A DNA stretch of 64,000 nt from Phlebotomus papatasi (GCF_024763615.1 NC_077222.1:97249417-97313416); one strand, 5' to 3'; counted from the first letter of the stretch, positions 1 to 12,515 are shown. Numbers and translations are program-made. The notes: generated from the letters alone by a model not told the origin.

Positions 1-1313
1 GCACTAAGAAACCCCCTACAATCATGGGAATATTCTTTCCTTATTGTATCCCATAACCCAGAATAATTTTCCTCATTGTCCTCTTCAGCTGTATTAAATT
101 TCAGTGCTGTAAACTTTATACCAACTCGACACCCTTAACCAAGTTTATTTCCAATGGAGTTCTTCCGCCAACTTTCTGATCTCTTATATAACTAACATTT
201 TTCGCGCCATCCAGCTTGGCACCACAATTTGCGCCCTTTTAATGCCCAAAGTGATGAAGAACAGGCAAAATGAAGAAAATTAGGGCGACCATAAAGTGTT
301 CCCCATCAGTGACATTCAGTAAAGTCTAATTGTATGGTTTTTAGGGTTTACCGAAACGGCCAGATACTTTGCCAAAAACTTTGTTTATTATGCAATTACC
401 TTCTTGAGAGGAAAAAGTGCACAATAATTATCACATTTATGTGAAAGCGGTAGAATATCGTGGATACTATGAAAGAACTTGATTGTATTGTTTATAGTTG
501 CACTTTCACAACCCCCATGCCTTGCTACTATAAATTACTAGGAAACTCATAATGCTGGTAGATTAATTAAGTTTTTTAGTGCACAACACTGAGTAATGTG
601 TAATGTGTCACTCGAATTTTTCTTCTTAAATTAATTCTCGGTTAGGATAGCTGCTACTAAATGAAACGTTCATGAATGATGGCTATTATAAATTTGAATT
701 TGAAATTTTAACGCTCTATTAACTTGCGTATATTCATTAAATAGTTCATAAATTATTTCATAAAACAAAGAAATAGTATTACTTAATTTTTTTTAACTTT
801 TGGTAAGGGTATTGGTACCCAATCTCACCTGCTCCAGATAAACTAGTGATAGATATTGCTTTTGGCAATACTTCGGAATTGGGATATAGAATCGAGTATA
901 GTTCACAACCCTTTGGGAAGTTCCAAGGCGAGTGCCTCCTTCTTGGTTACCGAACTCGCTTCCTCGAGCTTTGTGAACACAGCTATTACCACCAGAAATG
1001 CGTTTGAAGAGCACTGGGACGGAGGCAACAACCCAAATCTTAAGTTGAATAAATCGTTAAATGTCTAGTGAATGCTATACATTCTAAGCATCGCTGACCC
1101 TGGACCGGTCTCTTCCTCCCACTAAGAATAATTTTCTGTACCTTAATCTCTCCATGTCTGTCCTGACTAAAATAGAAAGTCTAGCACATTTTCTATTTTA
1201 TTTCGCAAGATTTTGCAGTAAAGTAAAGTGAGAAAATCTTACAATTCCTTTCCTTATTAACACTAAACCTATCGAGACCTGTTTTAAAACTTTTTAAAAT
1301 TAACTATTACATA
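1..1313. other. AT-rich sequence, no gene seen
   Basis: Only short frames overlapping on both strands at 793-1068. No family resemblance and no clear repeat boundary. Confidence 0.5.
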
Positions 1314-1626
1314 ATAGGGAGATGATCTCCTTCCGGGTGAGTCAGGGATGCTGATCCTTTTAGAGACCAAAGTTTTTCAAAAACAGTTGGTTTGTGTTGA
1401 ATGTGCAAGTCCAAAGTGCTCCCAAAGAAAATCCTAAAATTTCCCTGTTGTCTCTCAGTAGGAATAGATGAGTACAGGAGGACGAAATTTAGAGACAAAA
1501 AATCACGGTTTTGACCACTGAAGAAGGCGCACTGTAGCGTCGAAAGCTTTGGCGAAAAAACGTTGTTGTTTGGTCTCTAAAAGGATCAGCATCCCTGACT
1601 CACCCGGAAGGAGATCATCTCCCTAT
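1314..1626. mobile_element. Foldback element with one hammerhead-like core
   Basis: Arms of about 60 bp (AGGGAGATGATCTCCTTCC near 1317 and its complement ending near 1625) surround about 190 bp. The right half carries the core at 1518-1549 on the plus strand. Confidence 0.85.
1518..1549 (+). ncRNA. Hammerhead-ribozyme-like core
   Basis: Order seen: CTGAAGA, a stem II hairpin (GGCGC with GCGTC, one wobble), GAAA, GC, then TT. CCA before the core can pair with TGG after it as a short stem I. The stem III position is only the dinucleotide GC. Function is inferred from pattern only. Confidence 0.5.
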
Positions 1627-2399
1627 CACGTAATACTTATTCTTCGTCAGTTATTCTATTGGCATTTAAAATTAACATATATTTAAAATGTCACTATTAT
1701 AATTTACGAATTTCTTAAATTATCCATGTAATATATTTTTCAGTGTTTAAATTTTAATTTTTTTCTCTTTTTCAAGAAAAATTTGTTGAGTATCTTACCT
1801 GTCGCGGTCTGTCATATAAGCGAGCGCGCTAGGAAAAACGGACTAAAAACGGTCGGTAGGTTTAGTGTTAAGTACAATTCTTAACTACCCTCAATCTACG
1901 AAATATTCGAACATTTAACATACAAAATTTTTAAAGAAGGAAATTTTGCGCCCTGAAAGATAAACAAAAGTGCACCGGACTAAACTCAGGGGACTCTTAT
2001 TTCGAAACAAAGATTTCGAATAAAAATCCTATCGTTTTTGATAATCCGTATTATTTAGTAAGAGCAGATTGGTCAGTGTAAAAAAAATAAAAAGTAATCA
2101 TAAATTTCTTTTACGAAACTAACAATACCATCATCTAATCACTGATTACTTTTCTCTTAACCAAGGAGACTTTCTTAAATTGATGTAGCGTAAGGCTTTC
2201 AAGCTTCGCACACAATGTTGCTAAAAAAAACTTCATATTTTCCTATATTAATTTAATTGAATTTAATTATGACACCAAGACACTTTGTGCTATTGGATGT
2301 CTGGACTGACGTGATAAGTGTATGATTGACGATTTTCCGGTGATCGCAAGTGAAAATGGAGTCATCTTAAAGATTAAAACACTTTTTTAATCTTCCCCA

Positions 2400-2431
2400 G
2401 AGCTTTCGGTCCAGATGTGCACCTTCTTCAA
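2400..2431 (-). ncRNA. Degenerate hammerhead-like core
   Basis: The minus strand reads CCA, TTGAAGA (first core base C changed to T), a GGT/ACC hairpin, GAAA, GC, TC, TGG. The changed invariant base predicts loss of activity. Confidence 0.35.
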
Positions 2432-2519
2432 TGGTCGACTAAAATACGTTTCTTGATTTCTTGAGGACCGTTTGTCTTAAAATCTGTCAAGACATCAAGA
2501 AACATAGTTTAGTCGACAA

Positions 2520-2551
2520 TTGAAGAAGGTCTATATCCGGACTGAAAGCTC
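2520..2551 (+). ncRNA. Degenerate hammerhead-like core, second copy
   Basis: Plus strand TTGAAGA, short hairpin, GAAA, GC, TC. It mirrors the copy at 2400-2431 in the opposite arm. The same C-to-T change is present. Confidence 0.35.
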
Positions 2552-2691
2552 TGGGGCAGATTATAAAAGTGTGAGAATTTTACGAACTTTAGTTCAATGT
2601 TAATTGTATTTGTGTACAGAGAAATCGTCAATCAGAGCAAATGACACTCAAATCATCCAGTTTTTTCTCAGTGGAGATAGGAAAAATTCCT

Positions 2692-2764
2692 GCCTCCACC
2701 CAGAATCGAACTGGAGGCCTCTCGTTAACTAGACGAGTGCTCTACCAACTGAGCTATAGAGACC
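2692..2764 (-). tRNA. tRNA-like sequence (tRNA-derived repeat or pseudogene)
   Basis: D arm TAGCTCAGTTGGTAGAGC (box A like), anticodon arm CTCGT-CTAGTTA-ACGAG (anticodon read as AGT) and T arm CCAG-TTCGATT-CTGG (box B like) are well formed. The 5' and 3' acceptor strands pair poorly, so a working tRNA is unlikely. Confidence 0.55.
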
Positions 2765-3872
2765 ACATTATAAAAGTGTTTTAATCTTCAGGTGACTCCA
2801 TTCCCACTGGCAATCATCGGAAAATCTTTAATCATACACTTATCACGCCAGTCCAAACATCTAATAGCACAGAGTATCTTGGTGTCAGAATTCAGGACCT
2901 GAGGGATACGAGAATACCAAATGAAACACTATTAAAACAAATCCTTTCTTAAGACTAGAATTAGAGACAAAGCTGGAGCGAGGGTGGACCAAAACTACAC
3001 CAATAGTTGACTCGTTCCGTGAAAGGAACACTCCAAGATTCTTCGAAATGTCTGTGAACTGCAACCAATGAATCTTTTCGAGAGCCTTTTGATTCATCCG
3101 TATACTTAAAAGTGAATCCGAAAATTAAAATAAATAGCCCAAGCAGCACAAAATAACTTAACCAGAAATTATCTTTGTGCCAACGTTAAAAAACGATTAT
3201 TTCAACCAAACAAGTTATGAAAACGTTATCTAACAGTTAAATAGCCAAGATGTGCTGCTTTAGAATGTCCTGGTTTAAATCTTTTTGATATTTTTTCCTT
3301 CGATTTAAAAAGTGAAGCATATTTATCTCGTCTCTTCCTGAGCCTTTCTTCAATAAAATTTATCCTTCAAATTTTCTTACCCGTGGTTTCGTTCTAGTCA
3401 CTAAGACTAGGAACATTTCTTCCGAAACATCAAAAGGAGAGATGCAGTTCTCAAATACCTCGACATTTGTGCTCTTTCTGTACGACTGAAAAGATAACTA
3501 ATCTCAAATTGGTTCTTATCAATACATTATTTCCTTCTAATTAGTACTCACTCAAGATTTCAATCCTGTATTATATTTAGGAGTCCTTATTGTTCGCACT
3601 GATAGCAGAAGATACAGTGAATTCATGTACTGGATCAACTGGTTTCAAATCACCAAGTACCTCACTCTCCACAAATATATATCTATTTCCAAAGGTTGTA
3701 ATATATAATATTAGAAGTAATTTATGATAAATCGAACTCACTTTTTCGATTAAAGTTATTGCACAATTTCGAATTACATAGTAACACTCAAAGGTTTAAA
3801 AGGTCTGCTCGACCAATTTTTAAATTGAGGGCGATTTATAGATGTTTGACAGCTTTAAATCTGTAAAACTTC

Positions 3873-4393
3873 AACCCTTTAACGACGAGACACTTTTTAC
3901 GGACTGAAAATCAACAATAAAAATTAAACTAAGAAACATACTCAATGATAAGTCTTATATCTAACTTTGGAAAGTCCAATAGAGTCTGATTCGGTGTATT
4001 TTGTGCTTTTATGAACGATAGGGGCAAAAATAGCCCAAAAATTTAAGTCATTTTTTCTGACAATTCCAGTGAATAATATTTTTCACTTTAATGAAAAATA
4101 TAACGTATGAGTATTGTAGTTTTTGTTGCCAAAAGGGTTTCGCTTAAAAAAAAATTGAAGGTATAAAAAATAAATAAAATCAATTATGAATTTGAGAATT
4201 TAAAAATTCGTCATTTTTGAGCATAAATCTTTACTACATAGCAAATAGCTAGAGACTTGCGAAAAATATTCTAGATTCCTTCAACCTTCTTCTTTACAAT
4301 TATGTACAGCCATAAGAAAAAAATAACTTTATGTAGTCAGGATAAATTATTTTCTTTATGGTACACCGGTGTTCCAATCGTCCTTAAAGGGTT
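3873..4393. mobile_element. CCCTTTAAGGACGA-end MITE, copy 1
   Basis: Ends AACCCTTTAACGACGAG and CGTCCTTAAAGGGTT. It shares inner sequence with 32977-34047 in opposite orientation, for example ATATTTTTCATTA and AAACCCTTTTGG on the minus strand. Confidence 0.85.
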
Positions 4394-4744
4394 AAAGATT
4401 TAAATGAGTGATTTTGGCATTTTAAAATTAAAGTTTTTTTTTATCAGAGAATTGGCCTTTAAAGAGCAATTTAAAGATTTAATACTTAAAGATTTATCTC
4501 AGAATTGGGGGTTTACCCCCCCAATTAAAAGAATATGGGAAGAGTAAGAAGTTTGCGAAGCAAAAGTGTGAGCGAAGTCTAAAAGCCCTCCCCTAGTTGA
4601 AAATTTTGATTTATTTTTTATTTGTATACTGACCAAATGTAACTTATACTGACCATTACCGAAAAACTACCCAACCTGCTATAACCGTAAACTTACGTAA
4701 AAAATGCTAAAGATTTCTAATTTATTTTTAAATGGAATAAAATA

Positions 4745-4840
4745 AACAGGCGACAGGCGTGGGCTGCTAGATTGGATGTCATGGGCCCGCGACCCCAATA
4801 GGGATAAGCGGTTGAAAATGAATGAATGAATGAATAAAAT
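4745..4840 (+). mobile_element. LINE/SINE 3' tail with AATG microsatellite
   Basis: Contains GACCCCAATAGGGATAAGCG followed by GTTGAAAATG and AATG repeats. This resembles the 3' tail of L2-like LINEs that end in GGATAAGCGG plus a short tandem repeat. Confidence 0.5.
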
Positions 4841-6309
4841 AAAATTTATAAGATTTACTTTTTAAATTATTGTAACTAGTGCTAAAATTTCCACATGGTT
4901 TACATTTGAATACTTTAACAATAACTTTTTTGGCTGTAAAAAGGCGGCTGATAAATCGTCTTGCCCTTCCAATCGATGTAAAGATTTGATAACATTTCCT
5001 CTACCTTATAAATTACGTACATTATATATCCCTTCGTTATGTTATAATACAATTGAAGGCAAATGCTTCGCAAACTTCTTACTTCCTCTGGGAGCAATGA
5101 GGAATTGTAAGTTTACCGAATTGGCATTTCATCTATATAGATATGTATATGGTGTTTTGATAAGGGAAATGAAAGTGAAGGAAGAAAAATCATAGAAGCA
5201 TTTCCTCACGCTCCAATATGAAGGAGCTTACAATAAAAATTCTCCATTTATAGGATTTCAATTTTTTTTGCAGCTCTTCCTGGGCCTTGGGAAAATAAAC
5301 TCTCCCCCCACAGTTTGATTTATACATTTTGCCTACTTTATATATGTAAATCGTGTAAGGAAAAACACACAGTTTTTCCAGTGAGATGGAAAAGGAGATT
5401 TTGGATCATGTGCCTCATGTGTCTTGTTCTTTTATTTTCTATACTCTTGTGCATGGTTTACAGCTTTTTTGCATGTTGAAAATAGAATTTTGCCCCTCGA
5501 TGATGTCTCTTCGATTTTCTCAAATACAATTTTGAAGACTTTTCACACGAATTCAAAGGTGATTTGGTTTACCTCATCTCTCATATATCCTAATAATTTA
5601 TGGAAAATTGATTTTTTTTACCCAAATACTCTTTCACCCTCTAATAAAGCCCTGTGATTTGATTTTATTCAGTGAGGTGAAAAAATAAGGATTTTCAAAT
5701 CAATATTGTGAATGTTTGAATATTGCTAAGCAATAAATTGAAAACAACTTTGTGGAAAATTATCACAAAGAAAATCACTGAATTAATAATACTCACATAC
5801 CGAGCACTTCAAAATTCTTGAAATTCCACTTTTTTTTCAGCGATGGCAAAAGACTGAAACTCGTGCTTTTCAGATTACAGCAAAAAATGTCTATCAAAGA
5901 GAAGCTTATATCGTTATTTATGAAGAACTTTATGTACGTGCATAACTGTCAGAAAAGCTCACAAATCGTAAAGCTTCGTACAGTGTATCCATCAATCAAG
6001 AGATTCTTTACGATTACGACTCACCATAAATGAAAGAGCTCTGTGCAGTTTCCAATGAATGAATAAAAAACTGAAAATTCATTCTCTCCGTCTCAGATTT
6101 ATCCAATGAAAATTAATTAAATTGTAATATACATTTATAGCTTTGAATATGAAATTATAAGCACCAGTATTTGTTTTTCAGAAACATTGTTGTATAGCTT
6201 TCAAAATAGCTTTGCATGAAATTCTCATATTTGATCTACTGCTCGAAAAATTTTATTGATCCTTAAAGAAACACAAATGTAAACCGTGCCTGGCTTTTTA
6301 GAGAATCCA
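4841..6309. other. No gene recognised
   Basis: Short unsupported frames (4915-6033), AT-rich. The stretch just upstream, 4510-4610, has GTTTGCGAAGCAAAAG and CCCTCCCCTAG, resembling the dispersed TAGGGG repeats. Confidence 0.45.
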
Positions 6310-8975
6310 TTTTTTCTATTATTATTATATTGATCGTGTCGAGGCCTAAAATAAAGTCTATCTTGCCCAAAAACGGTCCAAGTCAATGGCAAGCGGACTT
6401 GCCAACAGCAAATCGCCTGTTCCGCATAAGGCAGGGGACAACGGACAAACATATAAATGGAGGGTGGTTTGGATCACCCCACAGTCACAAAGGATGTCAC
6501 ATTCGGAGAATCCCCATCGCCGTCTGTTGTCTCTCGAGCGCGCTACGCCGCTTCTCAAACGATTGAGAGACTTCCATGTCTTCCAGTCTTGGTCCACACC
6601 AGGAGGAAGGCCTTCCCTTAATTCGAGAAAATCTGGTGGAAAGACTTCCTTCCATAGATTGAGTCTGACCTCCTCCGGAGATTGGGCAAGTGGTTTGACA
6701 GAGTGACAAAAGCTCCTGCGAGACTTCGTTTCAGAAAGAACATTGGACATCTCTCTACTGGAGATGATTTGTCTCCTCCTCACCCGTGGTGGAGCAATTC
6801 CTACTAAGCGATAGAGTTTGCCTACCAGAGTGCTTTTTAAACATCCTATTATAATACGGGTGGTATCGTTAAGAGTGACGTCAACTTGCTTAGCTTGCGC
6901 CGATCTCTCCCATACTTCAGCTGCGTACTCTACAACGGAGAAAAATAGTCCAAGTGCAGAGGTACGCATCAGTTTTGACTGAGCTCCCCACTCAGCTTTG
7001 ACAAATTTTCGCAGTAAGTTTTTTCGTGTCTTGATCTTGTTTTTAACATTACTGCAATGGGTCTTGTACGTGAGAGTTCGATCGAGAGTTATACGGGCCT
7101 CAGACCTAAGGCTTAGCCATATGGCTTAACTTCTCTAATTTCTTCTTAATCAAGACTTTTTGGAAAATTATCACTTAAGATTGGTCAACATGGGCAAGTG
7201 ATCCATTAAATTTTGAAAAACCAATAAAATTGGTTGCTATTTTGAATTTCGAGACCATCGGAAACTAGGCTAAACCTTAGGTCTGAAGCCGGCCTTACTC
7301 CAAGGTACTTAGGATGAAAATAATGTTTCAGAAAGTTCCGCTTCAATCTTACATTTAAGACAGTCTCGGCCTGCATGTGACGCAGATGGAAACAACTTAC
7401 CTCTATTTTAGAGGGATTTGGCTTTAGTTGATTCTCCTTGTAGAATTTAAAAAATTCCACAAGGCAGGTTTCAAGCTGGGACACCACGACTTGAAACGTG
7501 TTTGACTTAACAGCTAGAGCCAAGTCATCCGCGTACAAGAAGGTCGTGGAGGAACACGCCGGTGGCTGATCATTTGTGTAGATATAATAAACAAAATTTA
7601 CGATAAGACACTTACTTTCCGGTAGGTCATTTTTTTGCAATCTCCAGCTGCCTTTTTGACTACGGAACTCAACAAAGAATCTGCAGTTCTGTAAAATTCT
7701 TTAAAAGAACCCAGATCCTCTGTGCGAGGCCGTAATCATTTGTGAGATTGTAGATCTTTGAGAGAAGGATTCTGAGGTTTACTTTATCAAAGGCTGCCGA
7801 GAAGTCAACGAAATCAACATCTGTGATTTTACCTTCCTCGAAACCATCCTCAATAAACTGAGTGAGGTTCAAAATTTAACCAGAGCTGGATTTTTCAGAG
7901 CGGTACCCATCCTGCTCTCCGATCAGCTTGTCCTCTACGGCAGGTGCGATCCTTTTCAACAACATACTTTCAAACTTTTTGAAGAGATGGCACAGAAGAG
8001 AAATCGGGCGATAGCTCCTCGGATCGTTGACATCTTTTCCGGGCTTTGGAATTGCCACCACATAAGCTTTTCGCCACTCACTCGGTATTCTTCTATGTTA
8101 TATAAATAAATATAAAGATTAAAGAATTTAATGGTTTAAGAATTTATGGATCAGATCAATAATGACGGGTCCAAAATTCTTTATTTGTTCAGTGTACAGG
8201 CCATCAACGCCTGCCGCCTTCCTGTTTTTCATCGCTTTAATAGCCGAAGTGAGCTTGTCCACACCAGAAGGTGCTAAATCAGACAGTCGATCGGCCTCTG
8301 ATGCGACATTCCGAATTATTTTTGGCTTAGCATCGGTTTTACCAACTTAGCCATTTAAGAGAAATTGCTAAGCGATTTGGTTCGCAGTAACTTATGGAAG
8401 AATCTTGTCGGTGGTAGGATCGTTCCCGAGGTGCGGTATCAATCTTCACGCCAGATGGCTACTGTGAGTGAAATTGAGGCCCTCAACAGTCGACAACAGC
8501 GCTCTCGACGGCATCGGATAGTGCACTACCTAGCTCTATCGAAGCATCACTTAAAAAGGATCCTCTTCAAAAGCCCGACATTAGTACTCCGACATTAAAT
8601 CAGATGTCTCAGAAGGCAGACCAAGGATGTAGCTAGTGCGACAGCACTTAGGATACACAACCTCAACATCTTTTTAACAGCTTTCACAAACCGCCCATAA
8701 TTCTCCGGTTTTGGATCGATACCTCTCACAGCCAAATCAACATTCGACCTCGATGAGAATCTTTGCCAATTTGCAGAAATTGAACCTTCGCCGTAAAAGA
8801 ACAACAGTGGTAAAAATAAAAGAATCAAATTGATCCAAATTGAGCCATCCTTTGCAAATGGATCAAAGTTGGATCAATATTTGATCCTTTTATTTTTATC
8901 AGTGGAGAACAAAGTGGAATAGAAGATGTCGCGAAGTTTCTCAGCTCCAAGAAAACTTAAAGTCCTCTCCCGGGG
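6310..8975 (-). pseudogene. Degenerate jockey-like non-LTR retrotransposon
   Basis: Minus-strand fragments in order: the segment after the endonuclease (IDPKPENYGRFVKAVKK near 8.6-8.8 kb), linker sequence at 8.1-8.6 kb, RT block IPKPGKDVNDPRSYRPISLL (8061 downward), FVDFSAAFDKVN (7.8 kb), the polymerase motif FLYADD (YADD codons 7524-7535), and a 203-codon C-terminal part (6969-6358) ending with CDCG-x8-H-x4-C-P. The reading frame is broken many times, so it is not functional. A run of AAT/ATA repeats at about 6312-6330 fits the 3' tail of such elements. A 100 bp palindromic MITE (8805-8904) interrupts its 5' part. Family-level assignment (jockey versus related clades) is an inference. Confidence 0.85.
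8805..8904. mobile_element. 100 bp palindromic MITE
   Basis: Inverted AAAAATAAAAG-ATCAAA arms with TTGATCCAA inside. It is inserted in the 5' part of the jockey-like relic. Confidence 0.75.
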
Positions 8976-9289
8976 GTTTGTAAACGGATGTTACCGAGAA
9001 GTTTTCAAAGTGTACAGTCAAGATCTCTATGTTGTTGGAGTCAGTGTGCTCAACCGATTTGACGTCCAATGTCCGATTTTCCAGAAACTGAGCTAGCTAC
9101 CATACTTCTCATGGGTCCTCTCAATCACCAATTTAATGTCAGTGCGATTTTTTTTAATTTTTCGATATCTTTCAGAGATTATCCAAGCAACATTTCATCC
9201 TTATACGAATATACCGTTCAATCATTTCAAATAACGGTTTCTCAAGGGCAAAGGTTAAAAAGACTCTAGAGAACGTATTTTCCAAACGA

Positions 9290-9537
9290 ATGGTATCATC
9301 TTTGAGTTCGTTGAAAAGGTCTTGGAATTCTTGACAAGCCTTAAACCGGTTATATCCCTTAATTAAATTATTTTACTCTTAAAACTATTTTGTGGGGATC
9401 TTTTGAGTAACTTGTAAATCGGTTCAAATTTCAAATCGGTTGAGAACTAGTAAACTGTTAATTATGCGAAAGTATTTTTAAGGTATAGCATCTAAGTCAA
9501 GAATTCGGGCACTTCGCAAAGCCTGTGATGTTTTACC
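9290..9537 (+). repeat. AACCGGTT-rich dispersed repeat, copy 1
   Basis: Shares GCATCTAAGTCA, AGCACTTCGCAAAG-type and CGGTTGAGAA sequence with 16940-17500 and (reverse) 43655-43925. Confidence 0.65.
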
Positions 9538-9746
9538 GGGTCCGGGTCGAAATCCCGAAAGCCAAAATCACAAATTCTTAAAAGTGTCATAGCTACTCTC
9601 ACGATTGCACCCACGCTTGCTGGAGGCAAAGGGAAATTTTCTGTGCCTTGGGAAATATTCTACACATTTAATCTCTTTCAGGATTTTGAACATTCGGGAT
9701 TATGGCTTTCGGAATTATAACTTTCGGGATTTTGGCTGCCTCCGGT
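9538..9746 (-). mobile_element. CCCGAAAGCCAAAAT-array element, copy 1
   Basis: Opposed 16 bp-type repeats (CCCGAAAGCCAAAAT and variants) bound a unique core containing CCTTTGCCTCCAGCAAGC on the minus strand. Homologous to copy 2. Confidence 0.85.
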
Positions 9747-9759
9747 TTTACCACATTTT

Positions 9760-10918
9760 TTAAGCAAAAACATCTTGGTACTAAACACTATACAATAACT
9801 ATAGTTACATAATATTCTTCAGAGACCAAAAATTATAATTTCATTGGTATATTCAGAAAATTACTTGAATTTTATGACATGTGGGCCTTATAGGTTTCAA
9901 TCGTCCATAGGCGAAAAAAAAACGATTAATCCGAACATATTCTATTGCCTTGGGATAAGAAAAATTCGTGGCCCGACCCATCAGGATCTATTTGAGGATC
10001 TCTCAGGAGGAGTGCTTTAACTACAGACTGTTCCGATTGAGCTATTATAAGATATGAATTTTAAAAATTTTCAAAACATACTATTAAACAAAATAATTTC
10101 CCAATTATCAATTTTTTCATTATTACTCATTCCATGTTTTACTAAGCAGCAAAAATGGTAATAATTGTGAAAGAAAATATTTGAGTTCAACGTTGTAAAA
10201 GGAAATGGGGAAGCTATTTATATGTTATACCTGTTTGTTATAATCATAATGTTATTTTCATTTATTTAAGTAACATTCAACTTAATATAGAACCATACAA
10301 ATGTGAAATTGGTAAAACCTAGTAGTGGCAGGATATTAAACAAGGTAATTGTTGTATTATGGTGTGAGCTTATGGCTGTGCATTTAGGCACATCCCAGAC
10401 AGGTACATATGGAAATTAAGCCAGTGAATTGGGTTTGTGCAATTTGCATAATGAATGTGAATTTGCTGTTTGAGAATACATAATTAACAGATTGTTATTT
10501 TTTCTGAGGTTAGTTGTACTCCATCCTTCTACACAGGGATTATAGAGGTGCGCAGTGTTTATGTTCTCGGTAAAATACGATAAAAAATATATGATGCCTT
10601 TCAGCATGAACATTTTCAATTTATCTCTTTTAAAACATGATTTATGGAAATATAAATTAGAGAAAGCTGCATGTAATGCCACGAGACTCCTTTTAGTATT
10701 GAGGCAGAAATGTATAGTATTTTCTGTGTGACATTTTCTACCCAGCGAGGACATTCATAGTTTATGTAATTTGATAAATAAATATGAGTGTTGTATCTTA
10801 AAAAGGGGAGGTTTTGGGCCAAGGCGGAATACGATATTATAAATATTTCACTTTTGAGAATGCTCCCCTTCTCGCGCGAGTACAAATTTATACATTCATA
10901 AATTGTTTTCCTCCTATA
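9760..10918. other. No gene recognised
   Basis: AT-rich. Two overlapping minus frames (10416-10930) lack any recognisable motif or splice context. Confidence 0.45.
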
Positions 10919-12515
10919 CACTGCTGGCAATAATCATAGCTCCACTTTTTCATACTGGAAAAACTTTGAAAAAAAATTTTTTTTGGAAAAAAATAAAAAA
11001 ATCATTTGAAGGTATTTTCAAACCGATATGAAAAATTGCCATTTGAATTTAATACCGTTAGAACTGTGAGTACTGTGATAGAATCTTTATCAAAATGGCG
11101 ATTTTCGGGTGGCAATAATTATAGCTCCACTCAATAAATTTGGCTCCAAGGTATTTATTTTCAATCAGTGAAGGTAAATATCTTTTAGTAATTTAATTAA
11201 TAACTTTATTAAGCTAATTAGAATCATTTTTATAAAGTTTTTCATGAATTTTGCTGAAATTTTGTAAGAAAAATGTTTAACGAGCAAAAATAAGGGATTA
11301 ATTAAGGTCTTGAAGGGGATGAAAATTGACAACCAAAAAATTTCCATAAAAATAACAAGATTATATCACCTTTCATCCGAATTTGTCCATATAGCCAACA
11401 TATATGAATTTTAAACCACTCCCAGGGCTAAAAATCTTCTTTTGTTAGAGGCAAAAGTGTTCAATTTTCCGTGTTACAGTCGAAGAAAACAAGTTTTCTA
11501 CCAAAATTTGATGTTAAACAATGCCGACTGCTTAGTCTCATCATGTCCTGTTGATTCTGCCCCAAAACAGAATTCCAAGTGACTAAGGTGGTCTTCAGAA
11601 TACTGAAATAAAAAATTATCAAAAAGAAGCATATTGCAGTTTGATGAATAGAAGGTGTTTTACCTCATTTAAGTGGTTTAAATTTATTTTTTTCGAATAA
11701 AAAAATTGATAGGTCTTGTTTTAACTTGTTTTCTCTCTGAAAAAATAATTTTAAACCACTTAAATGAGGTAAAATACCTTCTATTCATCAAACTGCAATA
11801 TGCTTCTTTTTGATAATTTTTTATTTCAGTATTCTGAAGACCACCTTAGTCACTTGGAATTCTGTTTTGGGGCAGAATCAACAGGACATGATGAGACTAA
11901 GCAGTCAGCATTGTTTAACATCAAATTTCGGTAGAAAACTTGTTATTTTTCGACTGTAACACGGAAAATTGAACACTTTTGCCTCTAACAAAAGAAGATT
12001 TTTAGCCCTGGGAGTGGTTTAAAATTCATATATGTTGGCTATATGGACAAATTCGGATGAAAGGTGATAGAATCTTGTCATTTTTATGGAAATTTTTTGG
12101 TTGTAAATTTTCATCCCCTTCAAGACCTTAATTAATCCCTTATTTTTGTTCATTAAACATTTTTCTTACAAAATTTCAGCAAAATTCATGAAAAACTTTA
12201 TAAAAATGATTCTAATTAGCTTAATAAAGTTATTAATTAAATTACTAAAAGATATTTACCTTCACTGATTGAAAATAAATACCTTGGAGCCAAATTTATT
12301 GAGTGGAGCTATAATTATTGCCACCCGAAAATCGCCATTTTGATAAAGATTCTATCACAGTACTCACAGTTCTAACGGTATTAAATTCAAATGGCAATTT
12401 TTCATATCGGTTTGAAAATACCTTCAAATGATTTTTTTTATTTTTTTCCAAAAAAAAATTTTTTTCAAAGTTTTTCCAGTATGAAAAAGTGGAGCTATGA
12501 TTATTGCCAGCAGTG
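10919..12515. mobile_element. 1.6 kb foldback element with Tc1/mariner-type termini
   Basis: Two nearly identical arms of about 770 bp in inverted orientation surround a spacer of some 60 bp near 11700-11750. Ends are CACTGCTGGCAATAATC and its complement, flanked by TA on both sides (10917-10918, 12516-12517). There is no transposase frame. The open frames at 12391-12887 are side products of the arm and its flank. Confidence 0.92.

Larger units (their letters stand above)
2271..2886. mobile_element. Foldback element with two degenerate cores and a tRNA-like insert
   Basis: Ends GACACCAAGACAC and GGTGTC with arms such as GTGATAAGTGTATGATT repeated in inverse at 2829-2846. Inner inverted segments include GATTAAAACACTTTT. 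The right half holds a tRNA-like sequence (2692-2764) not mirrored on the left. Confidence 0.8.

Noticed and set aside
2692..2764. Functional tRNA gene
   Set aside because: D, anticodon and T arms are good, but the acceptor strands pair poorly and the sequence lies inside a repeat.
6386..6706. 106-codon plus-strand frame
   Set aside because: Antisense shadow of the C-terminal part of the jockey-like relic on the minus strand.
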